64,000 bases of DNA from QHWT01 sp963755695 (GTDB lineage: Bacteria; Acidobacteriota; Vicinamibacteria; Vicinamibacterales; 2-12-FULL-66-21), in assembly GCA_963755695.1 (NCBI GenBank), contig CAVWLB010000002.1, positions 1-64,000 of the forward strand. The letters run 5' to 3'. Below are positions 47,159 through 55,322 of this stretch, piece after piece. Position numbers and translations under genes: made by a program. Position 1 is the stretch's first letter, and the number at the start of each line of letters is the position of its first letter. The notes below the pieces were generated by a model. The model saw only the letters and a program-made list of their open reading frames with translations, searched no databases and had not been told where the DNA came from.

Positions 47159-47216
47159 GGCTCAGGGCTCACGGCTCAGGGCTCATGGGGGCTTAAGCCA
47201 GCAAGAGCCTTGAGCC
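47159..47216. repeat. GGCTCAN repeat array with complementary TGAGCC tail
   Basis: Four 7-bp units (GGCTCAG, GGCTCAC, GGCTCAG, GGCTCAT; 47159-47186) followed by a tail with AAGAGCCTTGAGCCCTA. The tail matches that after the 42502 array nearly word for word (GAGCCTTGAGCC). Both are intergenic and downstream of plus-strand genes. They may act as mRNA 3' hairpins, or be copies of a dispersed element. Confidence 0.75.
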
Positions 47217-47241
47217 CTACGTGTTGGGCCGTTTTTGAGCC

Positions 47242-48264
47242 ATGAAAGCAATCCGCTTCCATCAGCACGGCGGCCCCGAAGTGTTGCGATATGAGGACGC
47301 ACCGGATCCCCAGCCTGCTCCCGGACGTGCCCTTGTCCGCGTGCGCGCGTGTGCGCTGAATCACCTCGACCTGTGGGAACGCCGCGGAATCGAGCGTGTG
47401 GCGTTGCCATTGCCACACATCTCGGGCAGCGACGTAGCCGGTGACGTGATCTCCGTCGAGGACGCATCGGTCGCGCCTGGCACGAGGGTGATGCTGCAGC
47501 CGGGCCTGCGATGCGGGGCCTGCGCGACCTGCCGATCGGGTCGAGACAATCACTGCGCTCACTACGACGTCCTTGGCCTTCAGTCCGACGGTGGCTACGC
47601 GGAGCTGATTTCGATCCCGGTCGACAATCTCATACCCATCCCGGCACACGTGGATTTCGTCGCTGCCGCGGCATTCCCGCTGACGTTCCTCACGGCATGG
47701 CACATGCTCATGACCCGCGCCAATCTGAGTGAGTACGACACGGTGCTGGTACTCGCAGGAGGGAGCGGTGTCGGGCAGGCGGCAATCCAGATTGCGCGCG
47801 TAGTCGGCGCGCGGGTGTTTGCGACATCCTCTCCGGACAAGATGGATCGCACCCGTGCTCTCGGCGCGGAGGAGGTGTTCGACCACTACGCCGGCGACTA
47901 CGCCAGGGAGATCAAACGCGTCACCGGCGGCCGCGGTGTCGACGTCGTTGTCGAGCACGTCGGCGAAGCGACCTGGGATCGCAGCGTCCGCGCGCTCGCA
48001 AACGGCGGACGGCTCGTCACCTGCGGCGCGACGACCGGGCCGCGTACCGCGCTGGATCTCCGTCACCTGTTTGCGCGCCAGCTGTCGTTACTTGGTTGTT
48101 ACATGGGCACGTTTGCCGAATTGCGCGAAACGGCGCAACTGTTGTTCGACGGCCGCGTACGTCCCGTCATCGACCGTGTGTTCCCGCTCGCGGAAGCCGC
48201 CGAAGCTCAGCGTCGCCTGGAAGAGAAAGGACAGTTCGGGAAGATCGTTCTGCAAATCGGCTGA
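47242..48264 (+). CDS. Zinc-binding MDR alcohol dehydrogenase/quinone reductase family
   Basis: 340 residues of the medium-chain dehydrogenase/reductase superfamily. GroES-like catalytic part: ISGSDVAGDVISVEDASVAP; the structural-zinc loop has four Cys, CGACATCRSGRDNHC. The Rossmann motif is GGSGVGQAAIQIAR. The catalytic zinc ligand position normally filled by Cys is HLDLWERRG here (no Cys), so it is probably a quinone-oxidoreductase-like enzyme. Reaction unknown. Good codon structure and a clear ATG. Confidence 0.9.
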   Translation: MKAIRFHQHGGPEVLRYEDAPDPQPAPGRALVRVRACALNHLDLWERRGIERVALPLPHISGSDVAGDVISVEDASVAPGTRVMLQPGLRCGACATCRSGRDNHCAHYDVLGLQSDGGYAELISIPVDNLIPIPAHVDFVAAAAFPLTFLTAWHMLMTRANLSEYDTVLVLAGGSGVGQAAIQIARVVGARVFATSSPDKMDRTRALGAEEVFDHYAGDYAREIKRVTGGRGVDVVVEHVGEATWDRSVRALANGGRLVTCGATTGPRTALDLRHLFARQLSLLGCYMGTFAELRETAQLLFDGRVRPVIDRVFPLAEAAEAQRRLEEKGQFGKIVLQIG

Positions 48265-48366
48265 AACCCAAGTAGCGATTGGCCTTGTCGGGCGGAGGAA
48301 CCAGTTTCGGGAGTGGCGCGTCCAACTGACAGACTCGTAAGCTCGGTATAGACTGCTTCTTCAGGA

Positions 48367-48570
48367 ATGAGTTTCGCCCGCCTCAGCTTGAGCCTCGCCG
48401 GAGTCGTGGGGGTTCTCGCGGCGGCGGTGGCTGCCGCGACTATCTGGCTGATCATGACCCAGCCGGTCACCGTTGCGACGGCCGTCGCGCAGGGCGAAGT
48501 GTCGCCGCTGGTCAAGGCGCTCGCCGGCGTCCTCTACAACGCGCTCCAGGGCCTCATCAAATATCTATAG
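48367..48570 (+). CDS. Small membrane-anchored protein
   Basis: 67 residues with one hydrophobic helix near the N terminus (LSLAGVVGVLAAAVAAATIW), then TVATAVAQGEVSPLVKALAG and an amphipathic end VLYNALQGLIKYL. No family recognised. AGGA stands only a few bases before the ATG. A degenerate GAG-TCCGA repeat follows the stop (about 48574-48600). Confidence 0.55.
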   Translation: MSFARLSLSLAGVVGVLAAAVAAATIWLIMTQPVTVATAVAQGEVSPLVKALAGVLYNALQGLIKYL

Positions 48571-48650
48571 GCCCGAGATCCGAGAGTCCGAGGTCCGAAC
48601 GGCCACCAGCTGCCAGGCAACTGCAACCGCCAACCGCTACTGTCCCCCGC

Positions 48651-49661
48651 CTACTGCAAACTTCTGCTGAGAAACCTGCAGAGCGAGATTCCATCAATCC
48701 ATTTGAACGGCGTCATGCCAGTGCTGTAGTGCCCGCAGGGCAAGATCGTCAGCTGGTGGTCGATCGCGCGCGACCGGAATTCTCTGACCAGCATCTTCGA
48801 CAGGTCGACCGGAAACGTCAGATCGTACAACGCGTAGACCAGCAGAATGCTGCGGCCGCGTACCTGGTCGATAAACGGCAACGGGCTGATCGGCAGCCAC
48901 ATTCGTCGCAACTCTTCGAGCGTGACGTGATCGTCCAGGCTCTCGCGCACGTGCGCGGTCGAGAGACCATGCCAGACGACGTCCGCGAAGTAGGGGGAGA
49001 TGTGGTTCAGTGCCGCCGCGCGGATCAGCGGTTCGTGCGCCGTGGTCAGCATCGCGAGGCACGACCCGAGACTGGTCCCCAGAATGCCGATCGATTCGTA
49101 GCCTTCCGCTTTGAGCCACGCGATCGCGCGCCGCGCATCGAGCACGGCCTGCCGGCACACCTGGGCGGTCCGGCCGACGTTCGAACTGACGATGTAGTCC
49201 GCGCGGGTAAGTTCCGGAGGCATTCGCGCATCGTGATAGGGAAGGCTCAGGCGGAGGGCGCTGATCCCGAATCGATTCAGAAGGCGGCACAGCCCAACAT
49301 GTCCCACTGCGTCGGAGTTCCATTGCGGTAGCACGAGCACGGCGCGACGCCGACCGCGTCGCGTGGCATCAGGGAAGTACCGCGCGACCACGGTGTTGTT
49401 CTGTTCGTGTGGTGTGTGAATCGCGCTCGTGAACGTCAGGCGGTCGCCGTCCAGCCAGTAGTCGTCAGCCGGCGCGACGGCATAGAACGGAGCGCCGTCG
49501 ACGACCGTCCGCTCTCCCCAGGCCTGAAAGGCGGACGCGGGATCCGCGAGTGGAATGTCTTGATCCGCAAGCCATTCGGACCCCCACTCGAACGGCCGGA
49601 CGGTCCTGCTGGCAGAAGAGGCGAGCTTGCGCTCCCAGCGATGAAAGGCGCGAGCGATCAT
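48651..49661 (-). CDS. Alpha/beta hydrolase
   Basis: 336 residues. The nucleophile elbow is GTSLGSCLAM (Ser). An oxyanion segment reads RRAVLVLPQWNSDAVGH, the Asp of the triad is likely in VYALYDLTFPVDLS and the His in ILPCGHYSTG. No signal peptide. Probably an esterase- or lipase-like enzyme; substrate unknown. It stands apart, convergent with the small membrane gene before it. Confidence 0.85.
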   Translation of the reverse strand: MIARAFHRWERKLASSASRTVRPFEWGSEWLADQDIPLADPASAFQAWGERTVVDGAPFYAVAPADDYWLDGDRLTFTSAIHTPHEQNNTVVARYFPDATRRGRRRAVLVLPQWNSDAVGHVGLCRLLNRFGISALRLSLPYHDARMPPELTRADYIVSSNVGRTAQVCRQAVLDARRAIAWLKAEGYESIGILGTSLGSCLAMLTTAHEPLIRAAALNHISPYFADVVWHGLSTAHVRESLDDHVTLEELRRMWLPISPLPFIDQVRGRSILLVYALYDLTFPVDLSKMLVREFRSRAIDHQLTILPCGHYSTGMTPFKWIDGISLCRFLSRSLQ

Positions 49662-50046
49662 CCCTGAACGTAGATCGCCGCCTGCGTCGGCGAGGATTCC
49701 GGAACCGAAATCACGCCGAGGTCAGCCGCATTACTGTCGAGCTCGCATGGAGCCGTTGTTACAGATTTGAACATTTCTGTGTGCCCGGGATGAGATCGAT
49801 TGTCCCCGAAGCGACTGAAAAAATCGAGGGGTGTGGGCTGGGGTCAGACCCCAATTTTCGGAAAACGTGCTGAATTGGGGTCTGACCCCAGCTCCCCTCA
49901 CGGCGCGGCTGTTGCACAACCGGCAACATGATTGAACAGCCCCCGGAACCGGATGTCCCGAAGCCGCCAGACGTCGTGAATATTCCCAGCGATGTGAATC
50001 GACCGAGTCCGCCGGGAAAGCCGCAGGGTGACGAGCGTCCGGACAT
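49662..50046. other. Intergenic region with a REP-like palindrome
   Basis: Between the hydrolase start and the amidase end. The main structure is the perfect 19-bp inverted repeat at 49838-49891, listed separately. A short proline-rich minus-strand frame covers 49759-50046, but it lacks a ribosome site and is not supported. Confidence 0.5.
49838..49891. repeat. REP-like palindrome, GGGGTCAGACCCC core
   Basis: Perfect 19-bp arms, CTGGGGTCAGACCCCAATT (49838-49856) and its exact complement at 49873-49891, around a 16-nt loop. Each arm itself contains the palindromic word GGGGTC-A-GACCCC. Such words are widespread in environmental bacteria and are usually linked to REP elements spread by RAYT-type transposases. 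Confidence 0.85.
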
Positions 50047-51420
50047 TCACCCGACGCCACCCCCGACCGATCCAGCGCCGCCGCTAATCTGACGCTCGAT
50101 CCCGGCCGCGACGGCGAGGAGCCGCTCGGTTCCACCGCGATGCCCGACGAGCTGCAGCCCCCGCGGCAGTCCGTCGCTTCCCCGGCCGCAGGGAATCGAG
50201 ATGGCGGGATGGCCGGTGATGTTGAAGAGCTGGGTCAGGCGCAACATGATGGCGCGCACCGGCTCCTTTGCGCCGTCGATCTCCACCGAGGCTGCCCCGA
50301 TAGGCGGTCCGGCGATCGCCAGCGCCGGCAGCATCAACGCATCGACGCCTTCCAGCGCACGATCGACGGCCCGTCGCAGCACGCTGCGCGCGTGCATCGC
50401 GCGCGCGTAGTCCTGCGCCAGAATGTAGCCGCCCATCTCCACCCGCAGCCTGACCCCGGGCGAATACAGCTCGGCATGGGACGCGAGCAGCGGTGCGTGA
50501 TACCACGCCGCCTCCGGCAGCGAGATGTGCATGTAGACATCCGGCGTACGATCCGCATGCGTGATCGCGACGTCCTGAATCCCATGTCCTGCCCGCTCGA
50601 GAGCCGCGCGCAGGTCCCCGAAAAGCCGCCGCACCTCCGAGTCGAGCTTGTCCAGAAAGTAAGGCGCTGGAACTCCGAGCCACAGGGCGATCTCCGGCGC
50701 CCTCGGCCGGTCGTCGACACTGACCGTCCCGTCTCGCATGGCCTTATAGAGGAGCGCCGTGTCTTCTACGGTGTTGCCGATGGGGCCGACGTGATCGAGT
50801 GTCGCGCTGAGCGGTACTACCTCGTCACACGAAATCTCTCCGAACGTCGGTTTGAGCCCCGTGATGCCACAGGCCGCTGCCGGAATCCGGATCGATCCGC
50901 CGGTATCGGTCCCAAGCGAACCGAGGCACATCCGCTCGACGATGGCGACCGCCGCTCCGCCGCTGGATCCGCCCGGCGATCGTGATGGGTCCAGCGGATG
51001 GCGTACCGCACCGAACGCCGTTTCCTCGCTCGTCGTGCCGAACGCGAACTCGTGAAGGTTCGTCTTGCCGACGATGACCGCGCCGGCCCGGCGCAGGTTG
51101 GCGACGACCGGCGCATCGTGCTGCGGGTGACGCGCGGGCAGCGCTGAACCGGACGTCGTCGGCACGCCGGCGACGTCGACCAGGTCCTTGATGGAAATGG
51201 GAATTCCATGCAGCGGGCCGCGGTACTTTCCCTCGGCAATCTCCTTTTCCGCGCGCTTCGCTTCGGCGACGGCCTGGTCGGTCAGCACCGTGATGAACGC
51301 GCGCAGCACGTCGTTTCGTACCGCGATGCGCTCGAGACAGGCCGTGGTCAGCTCCACCGGCGAGATCTCGCGCCGCTCGATGCCACTGGCCGCCTCGACG
51401 AGGCTATCGGGAATCGTCAT
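50047..51420 (-). CDS. Amidase signature family enzyme (GatA-like)
   Basis: 457 residues. The Ser-Ser-Lys triad is visible: Lys in GIPISIKDL, Ser in SPGGSSGGAAVA and the nucleophile in GTDTGGSIRIPA. No GatB or true GatC is next to it, so a free amidase rather than the tRNA amidotransferase is likely. The ATG at 51420 lies inside the end of a small upstream gene (overlap 17 nt), which suggests coupling. Substrate unknown; relatives hydrolyse small amides and ureas. Confidence 0.92.
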   Translation of the reverse strand: MTIPDSLVEAASGIERREISPVELTTACLERIAVRNDVLRAFITVLTDQAVAEAKRAEKEIAEGKYRGPLHGIPISIKDLVDVAGVPTTSGSALPARHPQHDAPVVANLRRAGAVIVGKTNLHEFAFGTTSEETAFGAVRHPLDPSRSPGGSSGGAAVAIVERMCLGSLGTDTGGSIRIPAAACGITGLKPTFGEISCDEVVPLSATLDHVGPIGNTVEDTALLYKAMRDGTVSVDDRPRAPEIALWLGVPAPYFLDKLDSEVRRLFGDLRAALERAGHGIQDVAITHADRTPDVYMHISLPEAAWYHAPLLASHAELYSPGVRLRVEMGGYILAQDYARAMHARSVLRRAVDRALEGVDALMLPALAIAGPPIGAASVEIDGAKEPVRAIMLRLTQLFNITGHPAISIPCGRGSDGLPRGLQLVGHRGGTERLLAVAAGIERQISGGAGSVGGGVG

Positions 51421-51589
51421 CACTGTCGTTGGAATCGGATGGCGGGAGTGCCGGATGGCCGAACTCGGCGTCCGCGTCGCGCAACGCCTGAGTGGATCGC
51501 GCCAGCGTCTCGAGCAGCGGCTTCAGTTCCGGAAGTCCCCGCGACTCGGCGTCGGCGGCTGCGCGTGCGAGCCAGTTCGCGACATCCAT
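51404..51589 (-). CDS. Small protein coupled to the amidase
   Basis: 61 residues: MDVANWLARAAADAESRGLP, then ELKPLLETLARSTQALRDAD and an acidic end with SDSNDSDDDSR. Helical and short, it resembles the GatC/AtzG kind of amidase-binding subunit in size and place, but I cannot show homology. Its 3' end overlaps the amidase start, so both are made together. Start at ATG 51589, which nearly touches the stop of the upstream exported protein gene (51591). Confidence 0.65.
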   Translation of the reverse strand: MDVANWLARAAADAESRGLPELKPLLETLARSTQALRDADAEFGHPALPPSDSNDSDDDSR

Positions 51590-51590
51590 T

Positions 51591-52280
51591 TCAGAAGGTC
51601 AGTGTCCCGCGAAGGCTGACCGGAATCGTGTAGACCCGGTGGCTGACCGGCGAACTGAAGCGATTCACCGCGAACTTCACCGACAGATCCACCCCGAGCG
51701 GTCCGCTGGTCAGGCCGCCCCCACCCTCGAGGAAATACCGCGAGCCGCCGCTTTGATCGGTCTGCACCCGACCGAGTCCCCCGAGCAGGAATGTATGACT
51801 TCCAAGGCCCCATCCCGGTGCGCGATCGCTCATGTCGACGCCGACGGCGGCGTCGAAGGCGCGCCCGTTGGTCAGCGCGTGCACCGGCGCCGGCGCGGGG
51901 CCGATGAACGCGACCCTGATGTCCGGCAGTTGCTCGATGCTGCCGCGCACCGCGAGCGTCGCCCCTTCACTCGCGCCGAACGGATACACGGTGACGCCGA
52001 CACCGTTCCCGGGGTGCTCGAACTCGAGCACGTTGACCAGTGTCTGGCCGTCGGCCGTTCGGTATTGAAACGTTTCGAGGTGCACTTCGTCGACCGGCTG
52101 GCCGAGCAGATCCTCGAGCGGGTGCTTCGCGAACGACAGCGGATTTGTGTACTGCCAGTCGTAACTCACCGAGATAAAGTACTTGCGAGCCTTTGTCGGC
52201 GTGTAAGACGTCCCCTGTGCCGGGGCTGGCATCGACATCGCCGCGACGAGCCAGGCGGCGGAGAGGGTTTGAAGCAGCAT
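51591..52280 (-). CDS. Exported, probably beta-barrel or beta-rich protein
   Basis: 229 residues with signal peptide (MLLQTLSAAWLVAAMSMPAP). The mature sequence alternates hydrophobic and polar residues (KYFISVSYDWQYTNPLSFAK, then GVGVTVYPFGASEGATLAVR) and ends with aromatic RGTLTF, as outer-membrane barrel proteins do. No family recognised. The gene is followed by the small amidase partner with a 1-nt gap, so the three minus-strand genes look like one operon. Confidence 0.75.
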   Translation of the reverse strand: MLLQTLSAAWLVAAMSMPAPAQGTSYTPTKARKYFISVSYDWQYTNPLSFAKHPLEDLLGQPVDEVHLETFQYRTADGQTLVNVLEFEHPGNGVGVTVYPFGASEGATLAVRGSIEQLPDIRVAFIGPAPAPVHALTNGRAFDAAVGVDMSDRAPGWGLGSHTFLLGGLGRVQTDQSGGSRYFLEGGGGLTSGPLGVDLSVKFAVNRFSSPVSHRVYTIPVSLRGTLTF

Positions 52281-52304
52281 CCTTTCAAGGATAACGTAAA
52301 CCGT

Positions 52305-53408
52305 GTGAACGACCGCATCCTGGCGGCGGTCATGACCGCGCCGCGACAGCCGATTGAGATTCGCGAGTATCCGCGGCCCGATCTCCCGCCCGGCTCGGCG
52401 CTGCTGCGCACCTCGTCATCCGAAGTGTGCGGCACCGACGTGCATCTGTGGCACGGCCGGCTGGCGGGCGTGCCGTATCCAATCATTCCAGGTCATGTCT
52501 CCGCGGGGGTTATCGATTCCACGCGAGGTCCGCTGACCGGCATCGATGGTGCGCCGATCCGTGAAGGGGACGCGGTAGTCTTCTTCGACGTGCATCGCAC
52601 GTGCGGCCGTTGCCGCGCGTGCACCGTCCATCGGACGCCAACGCGGTGCACCGCGCGCCGGGTCTACGGGATCACCGATCCGGCGGCTGAAGGCCTGTTC
52701 GGAGGATGGGCCCAGGCGATTTTTCTGGAGCCAGGCGTGGCACTGGCGCGGCTGCCAGATGCGGTGAGCGTCGACGATTACATTGGCGGTGGCTGCGGCC
52801 TGCTGACGGCCGTGCACATCGCCGAGCGCGCCGGGATACGGCTCGGCGACAGCGTGGTCGTGCAAGGCGCTGGAGCCGTCGGCCTGAGTGCGATCGCGCT
52901 TGCCAGGCTTGCTGGCGCCTCGCGGATCATCGCGATTGGCGCTCCATCATCGCGGCTCCAGTTTGCCAGGCGCATGGGCGCTGACCAGGTCCTCGATCTC
53001 GGGTCGACGTCCGAGGCCGAACGGCTCGAGCAGGTGCGCTCGGCGACGCACGGCGAAGGGGCGGACGTCGTGATAGAAGCCGCCGGGTCGGCCGCGGCAA
53101 TCGGAGAGGGATTGAACCTGGCCCGTGATGGCGGCCGCTATGTGATCGCCGGGCATTACACTGACGCCGGCATCAGTCCGATCAACGCGCACTGGCAGAT
53201 CAACCGTAAGCATCTCGACATTCATGGGTGCTGGGGCAGCGAAGCGCGGCATTTCCTGCGGGCGCTCTCGATTCTCGAGCGCCATGCGGCATCGATTCCG
53301 TGGCGCGAGATTGGGGCCAGGCGGTACGGCCTGCGGGAGCTCGACGCCGCACTCGCGGATGCGGAGGCGATGCGCATCACCAAGGCGCTCGTCGATCCAT
53401 GGGCATGA
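52305..53408 (+). CDS. Zinc-dependent MDR alcohol dehydrogenase
   Basis: 367 residues. Catalytic zinc Cys in SEVCGTDVHLWHG and His/Glu in IPGHVSAG; structural-zinc loop CGRCRACTVHRTPTRC. Rossmann motif QGAGAVGLSAIALARL. Probably oxidises secondary alcohols or polyols with NAD(P). Start: GTG 52305 gives VNDRILAAVMTAP, as in relatives; ATG 52332 is an alternative. The stop overlaps the pyruvate kinase start (ATGA), so they are coupled. Divergent from the exported protein gene. Confidence 0.9.
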   Translation: MNDRILAAVMTAPRQPIEIREYPRPDLPPGSALLRTSSSEVCGTDVHLWHGRLAGVPYPIIPGHVSAGVIDSTRGPLTGIDGAPIREGDAVVFFDVHRTCGRCRACTVHRTPTRCTARRVYGITDPAAEGLFGGWAQAIFLEPGVALARLPDAVSVDDYIGGGCGLLTAVHIAERAGIRLGDSVVVQGAGAVGLSAIALARLAGASRIIAIGAPSSRLQFARRMGADQVLDLGSTSEAERLEQVRSATHGEGADVVIEAAGSAAAIGEGLNLARDGGRYVIAGHYTDAGISPINAHWQINRKHLDIHGCWGSEARHFLRALSILERHAASIPWREIGARRYGLRELDAALADAEAMRITKALVDPWA

Positions 53409-54832
53409 GACGTCACACCAAGATCATCGCAACGGTCGGTCCGGCCAGCTCGGACCCAGCGGTGCTCGAGCGACTGGTTGCGGCTGGCGTCGACGTGTTC
53501 CGACTGAATTTTTCTCATGGCACGCACGATCTGCACGCCACCGTGTTCGATCAGGTTCGCTCCGCCTCAGCCCGCGCCGGCCGTCACGTCGCGATCCTGC
53601 AGGATCTCAGCGGTCCCAAAATCCGTACTGGCCGGTTGAAGAGCGGACAGGCGCTGTCGCTTCGTCCTGGCGATGAGCTAAGGCTGGCGAGCGGAGATCA
53701 GGAGGGGAGCGCCGGCCGCGTGTTTGTACCGTATGCCGCGCTCATCGCGTCCGCGTCCCTGAGCGATCGCCTGTTGCTCGACGATGGGCGGATAGAGCTG
53801 CGGGTCACGGGTACGGAACCGGGTGAGCTGATAACGGAGGTCGTGAGTGGCGGCTCGCTCGGCGAGCACAAGGGCATCAATGCGCCCGGCGTCAAGCTGC
53901 CGTCGAACGCGGTCACCGAGAAGGACGAGGCAGATCTTCGCTTCGGTCTCGGGCTTGGCGTCGATCTCGTCGCGCTCAGTTTCGTGCAGACTGCCGAAGA
54001 CGTCCATCACGCCCGGGCGATCGCGCGAAGCACGGGACGGGAGGTCCCACTGATCGCGAAGATCGAGCGGCCGCAGGCCGTGGAGCATCTCGACGCCATC
54101 ATCAATGTCTCCGACGGCGTGATGGTGGCGCGCGGCGATCTTGGTCTCGAATGCCCGCTCGAAGAAGTACCGCGTGTGCAGAAGCAGATCATTCGCCAGG
54201 CGCGCAGGATCGGCCGTCCGGTCATCGTGGCCACGCAGGTCCTCGAGTCGATGCGAACCGAGCCGCGTCCGACGCGCGCCGAGGTGAGCGATGCCGCGAC
54301 GGCCGTGGATCAGGGTGCGGATGCAATCATGCTGGCAGGCGAGACCGCCATTGGTGCCTATCCGGTTCGCGCCGTCGAAACACTGGCCGCCGTCATCCTC
54401 GATGCCGAGACATTGCCACCGGGGGAGGTGATTGCGCCTGAAGCCGAGCTCACCTTGTCGAGGCACGGCAGGGCGCTGGGTGAGGCTGCCGTGACGCTCG
54501 CGACGACCGGTCAGGCGGCGGCGATCGTTGCGGTCACGCAGCAGGGAAGGACCGCCCGACTCCTCTCGGCTCTTCGCCCGCGCGCGTCGATTGTGGCGGT
54601 CACCGAATCCGATGCCGTCGCGCGAGGACTCGCGCTCTACTGGGGCGTGCTGCCTGTCGTCTCTTCCTGCCGCGAAATCGGGGAGCTGCAGAAGCCGCTC
54701 CGTGAGACCGCTGGAATTCCCGAAGGTTCGGTGGTTGTCTTCGCCAATTTCAGCCAGGATCTGACTCGGGTCGACGCGAACTTCATCAACGTGCAACAGC
54801 TAGGGATCCCGATCGGACCACTGGGCGGATGA
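53405..54832 (+). CDS. pyk: Pyruvate kinase
   Basis: 475 residues. Phosphoenolpyruvate + ADP to pyruvate + ATP, last step of glycolysis. N-terminal signature RRHTKIIATVGPASSD, substrate loop LNFSHG, the metal-site motif MVARGDLGLE and the effector-domain start after MLAGETAIGAYP. The catalytic Lys is in IAKIERPQ. The start overlaps the dehydrogenase stop; ATG 53399 is a possible alternative. It is not in a glycolytic cluster. Confidence 0.95.
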   Translation: MRRHTKIIATVGPASSDPAVLERLVAAGVDVFRLNFSHGTHDLHATVFDQVRSASARAGRHVAILQDLSGPKIRTGRLKSGQALSLRPGDELRLASGDQEGSAGRVFVPYAALIASASLSDRLLLDDGRIELRVTGTEPGELITEVVSGGSLGEHKGINAPGVKLPSNAVTEKDEADLRFGLGLGVDLVALSFVQTAEDVHHARAIARSTGREVPLIAKIERPQAVEHLDAIINVSDGVMVARGDLGLECPLEEVPRVQKQIIRQARRIGRPVIVATQVLESMRTEPRPTRAEVSDAATAVDQGADAIMLAGETAIGAYPVRAVETLAAVILDAETLPPGEVIAPEAELTLSRHGRALGEAAVTLATTGQAAAIVAVTQQGRTARLLSALRPRASIVAVTESDAVARGLALYWGVLPVVSSCREIGELQKPLRETAGIPEGSVVVFANFSQDLTRVDANFINVQQLGIPIGPLGG

Positions 54833-54836
54833 CTCG

Positions 54837-55322
54837 CTACTCCTCCAGATACTCCTTCAATTTCGCCAGAGACGAGCGCCACCCACCGGCAATGACCGTG
54901 TAGTATCGCCGCCAGCGGGGCCCTTCCTCGAAACCGGTCTGACGCACATGAAGGCGGCAGGCGGGCCCATCCATCCGGCAACTCACCGACAACGCCATGG
55001 GGCCAATCGGATCCCCCTCCGGCGGAATCCACCACGCGTTCCCGACGAACAGTTCCCGTCCGGGAACGTACTCCATCACCGTGCCGTGAAAAATTCCGCC
55101 GAGTCGGCCGAGCACGTCGTCGGCTTCTGCGGAGGGGGACCATTCGACGGCAAATACGCCCATGACACGCGATGTGGTTACCGAGCGCGCGACCTGCCAC
55201 CAAACGGCAAGCGCCTCGGGATCGACGAAGGCGGCGAGCACGCGTGTCGGCGCGGCGTTGATGAGCATCGACTGGTCGAACTCGGGTGTTTGAGTCTGCG
55301 CCACATGTACACTGTAGGGCAT
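54837..55322 (-). CDS. SRPBCC/AHSA1-like protein
   Basis: 161 residues at most. START-like fold with DQSMLINAAPTRVLAAFVDP, a core strand GVFAVEWSPSAEADD, and the long C-terminal helix GWRSSLAKLKEYLEE. No enzyme motif; such proteins bind small hydrophobic molecules. The ATG at 55322 shares bases with the divergent ATG at 55321, so the true start is more likely internal: GTG 55304 or ATG 55268. Convergent with pyruvate kinase: 4 nt between the stops. Confidence 0.85.
   Translation of the reverse strand: MPYSVHVAQTQTPEFDQSMLINAAPTRVLAAFVDPEALAVWWQVARSVTTSRVMGVFAVEWSPSAEADDVLGRLGGIFHGTVMEYVPGRELFVGNAWWIPPEGDPIGPMALSVSCRMDGPACRLHVRQTGFEEGPRWRRYYTVIAGGWRSSLAKLKEYLEE

Noticed and set aside
48574..48600. 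Regulatory repeat GAG-TCCGA after the small membrane gene
   Set aside because: About three imperfect units only; likely decayed simple sequence without evidence of function.
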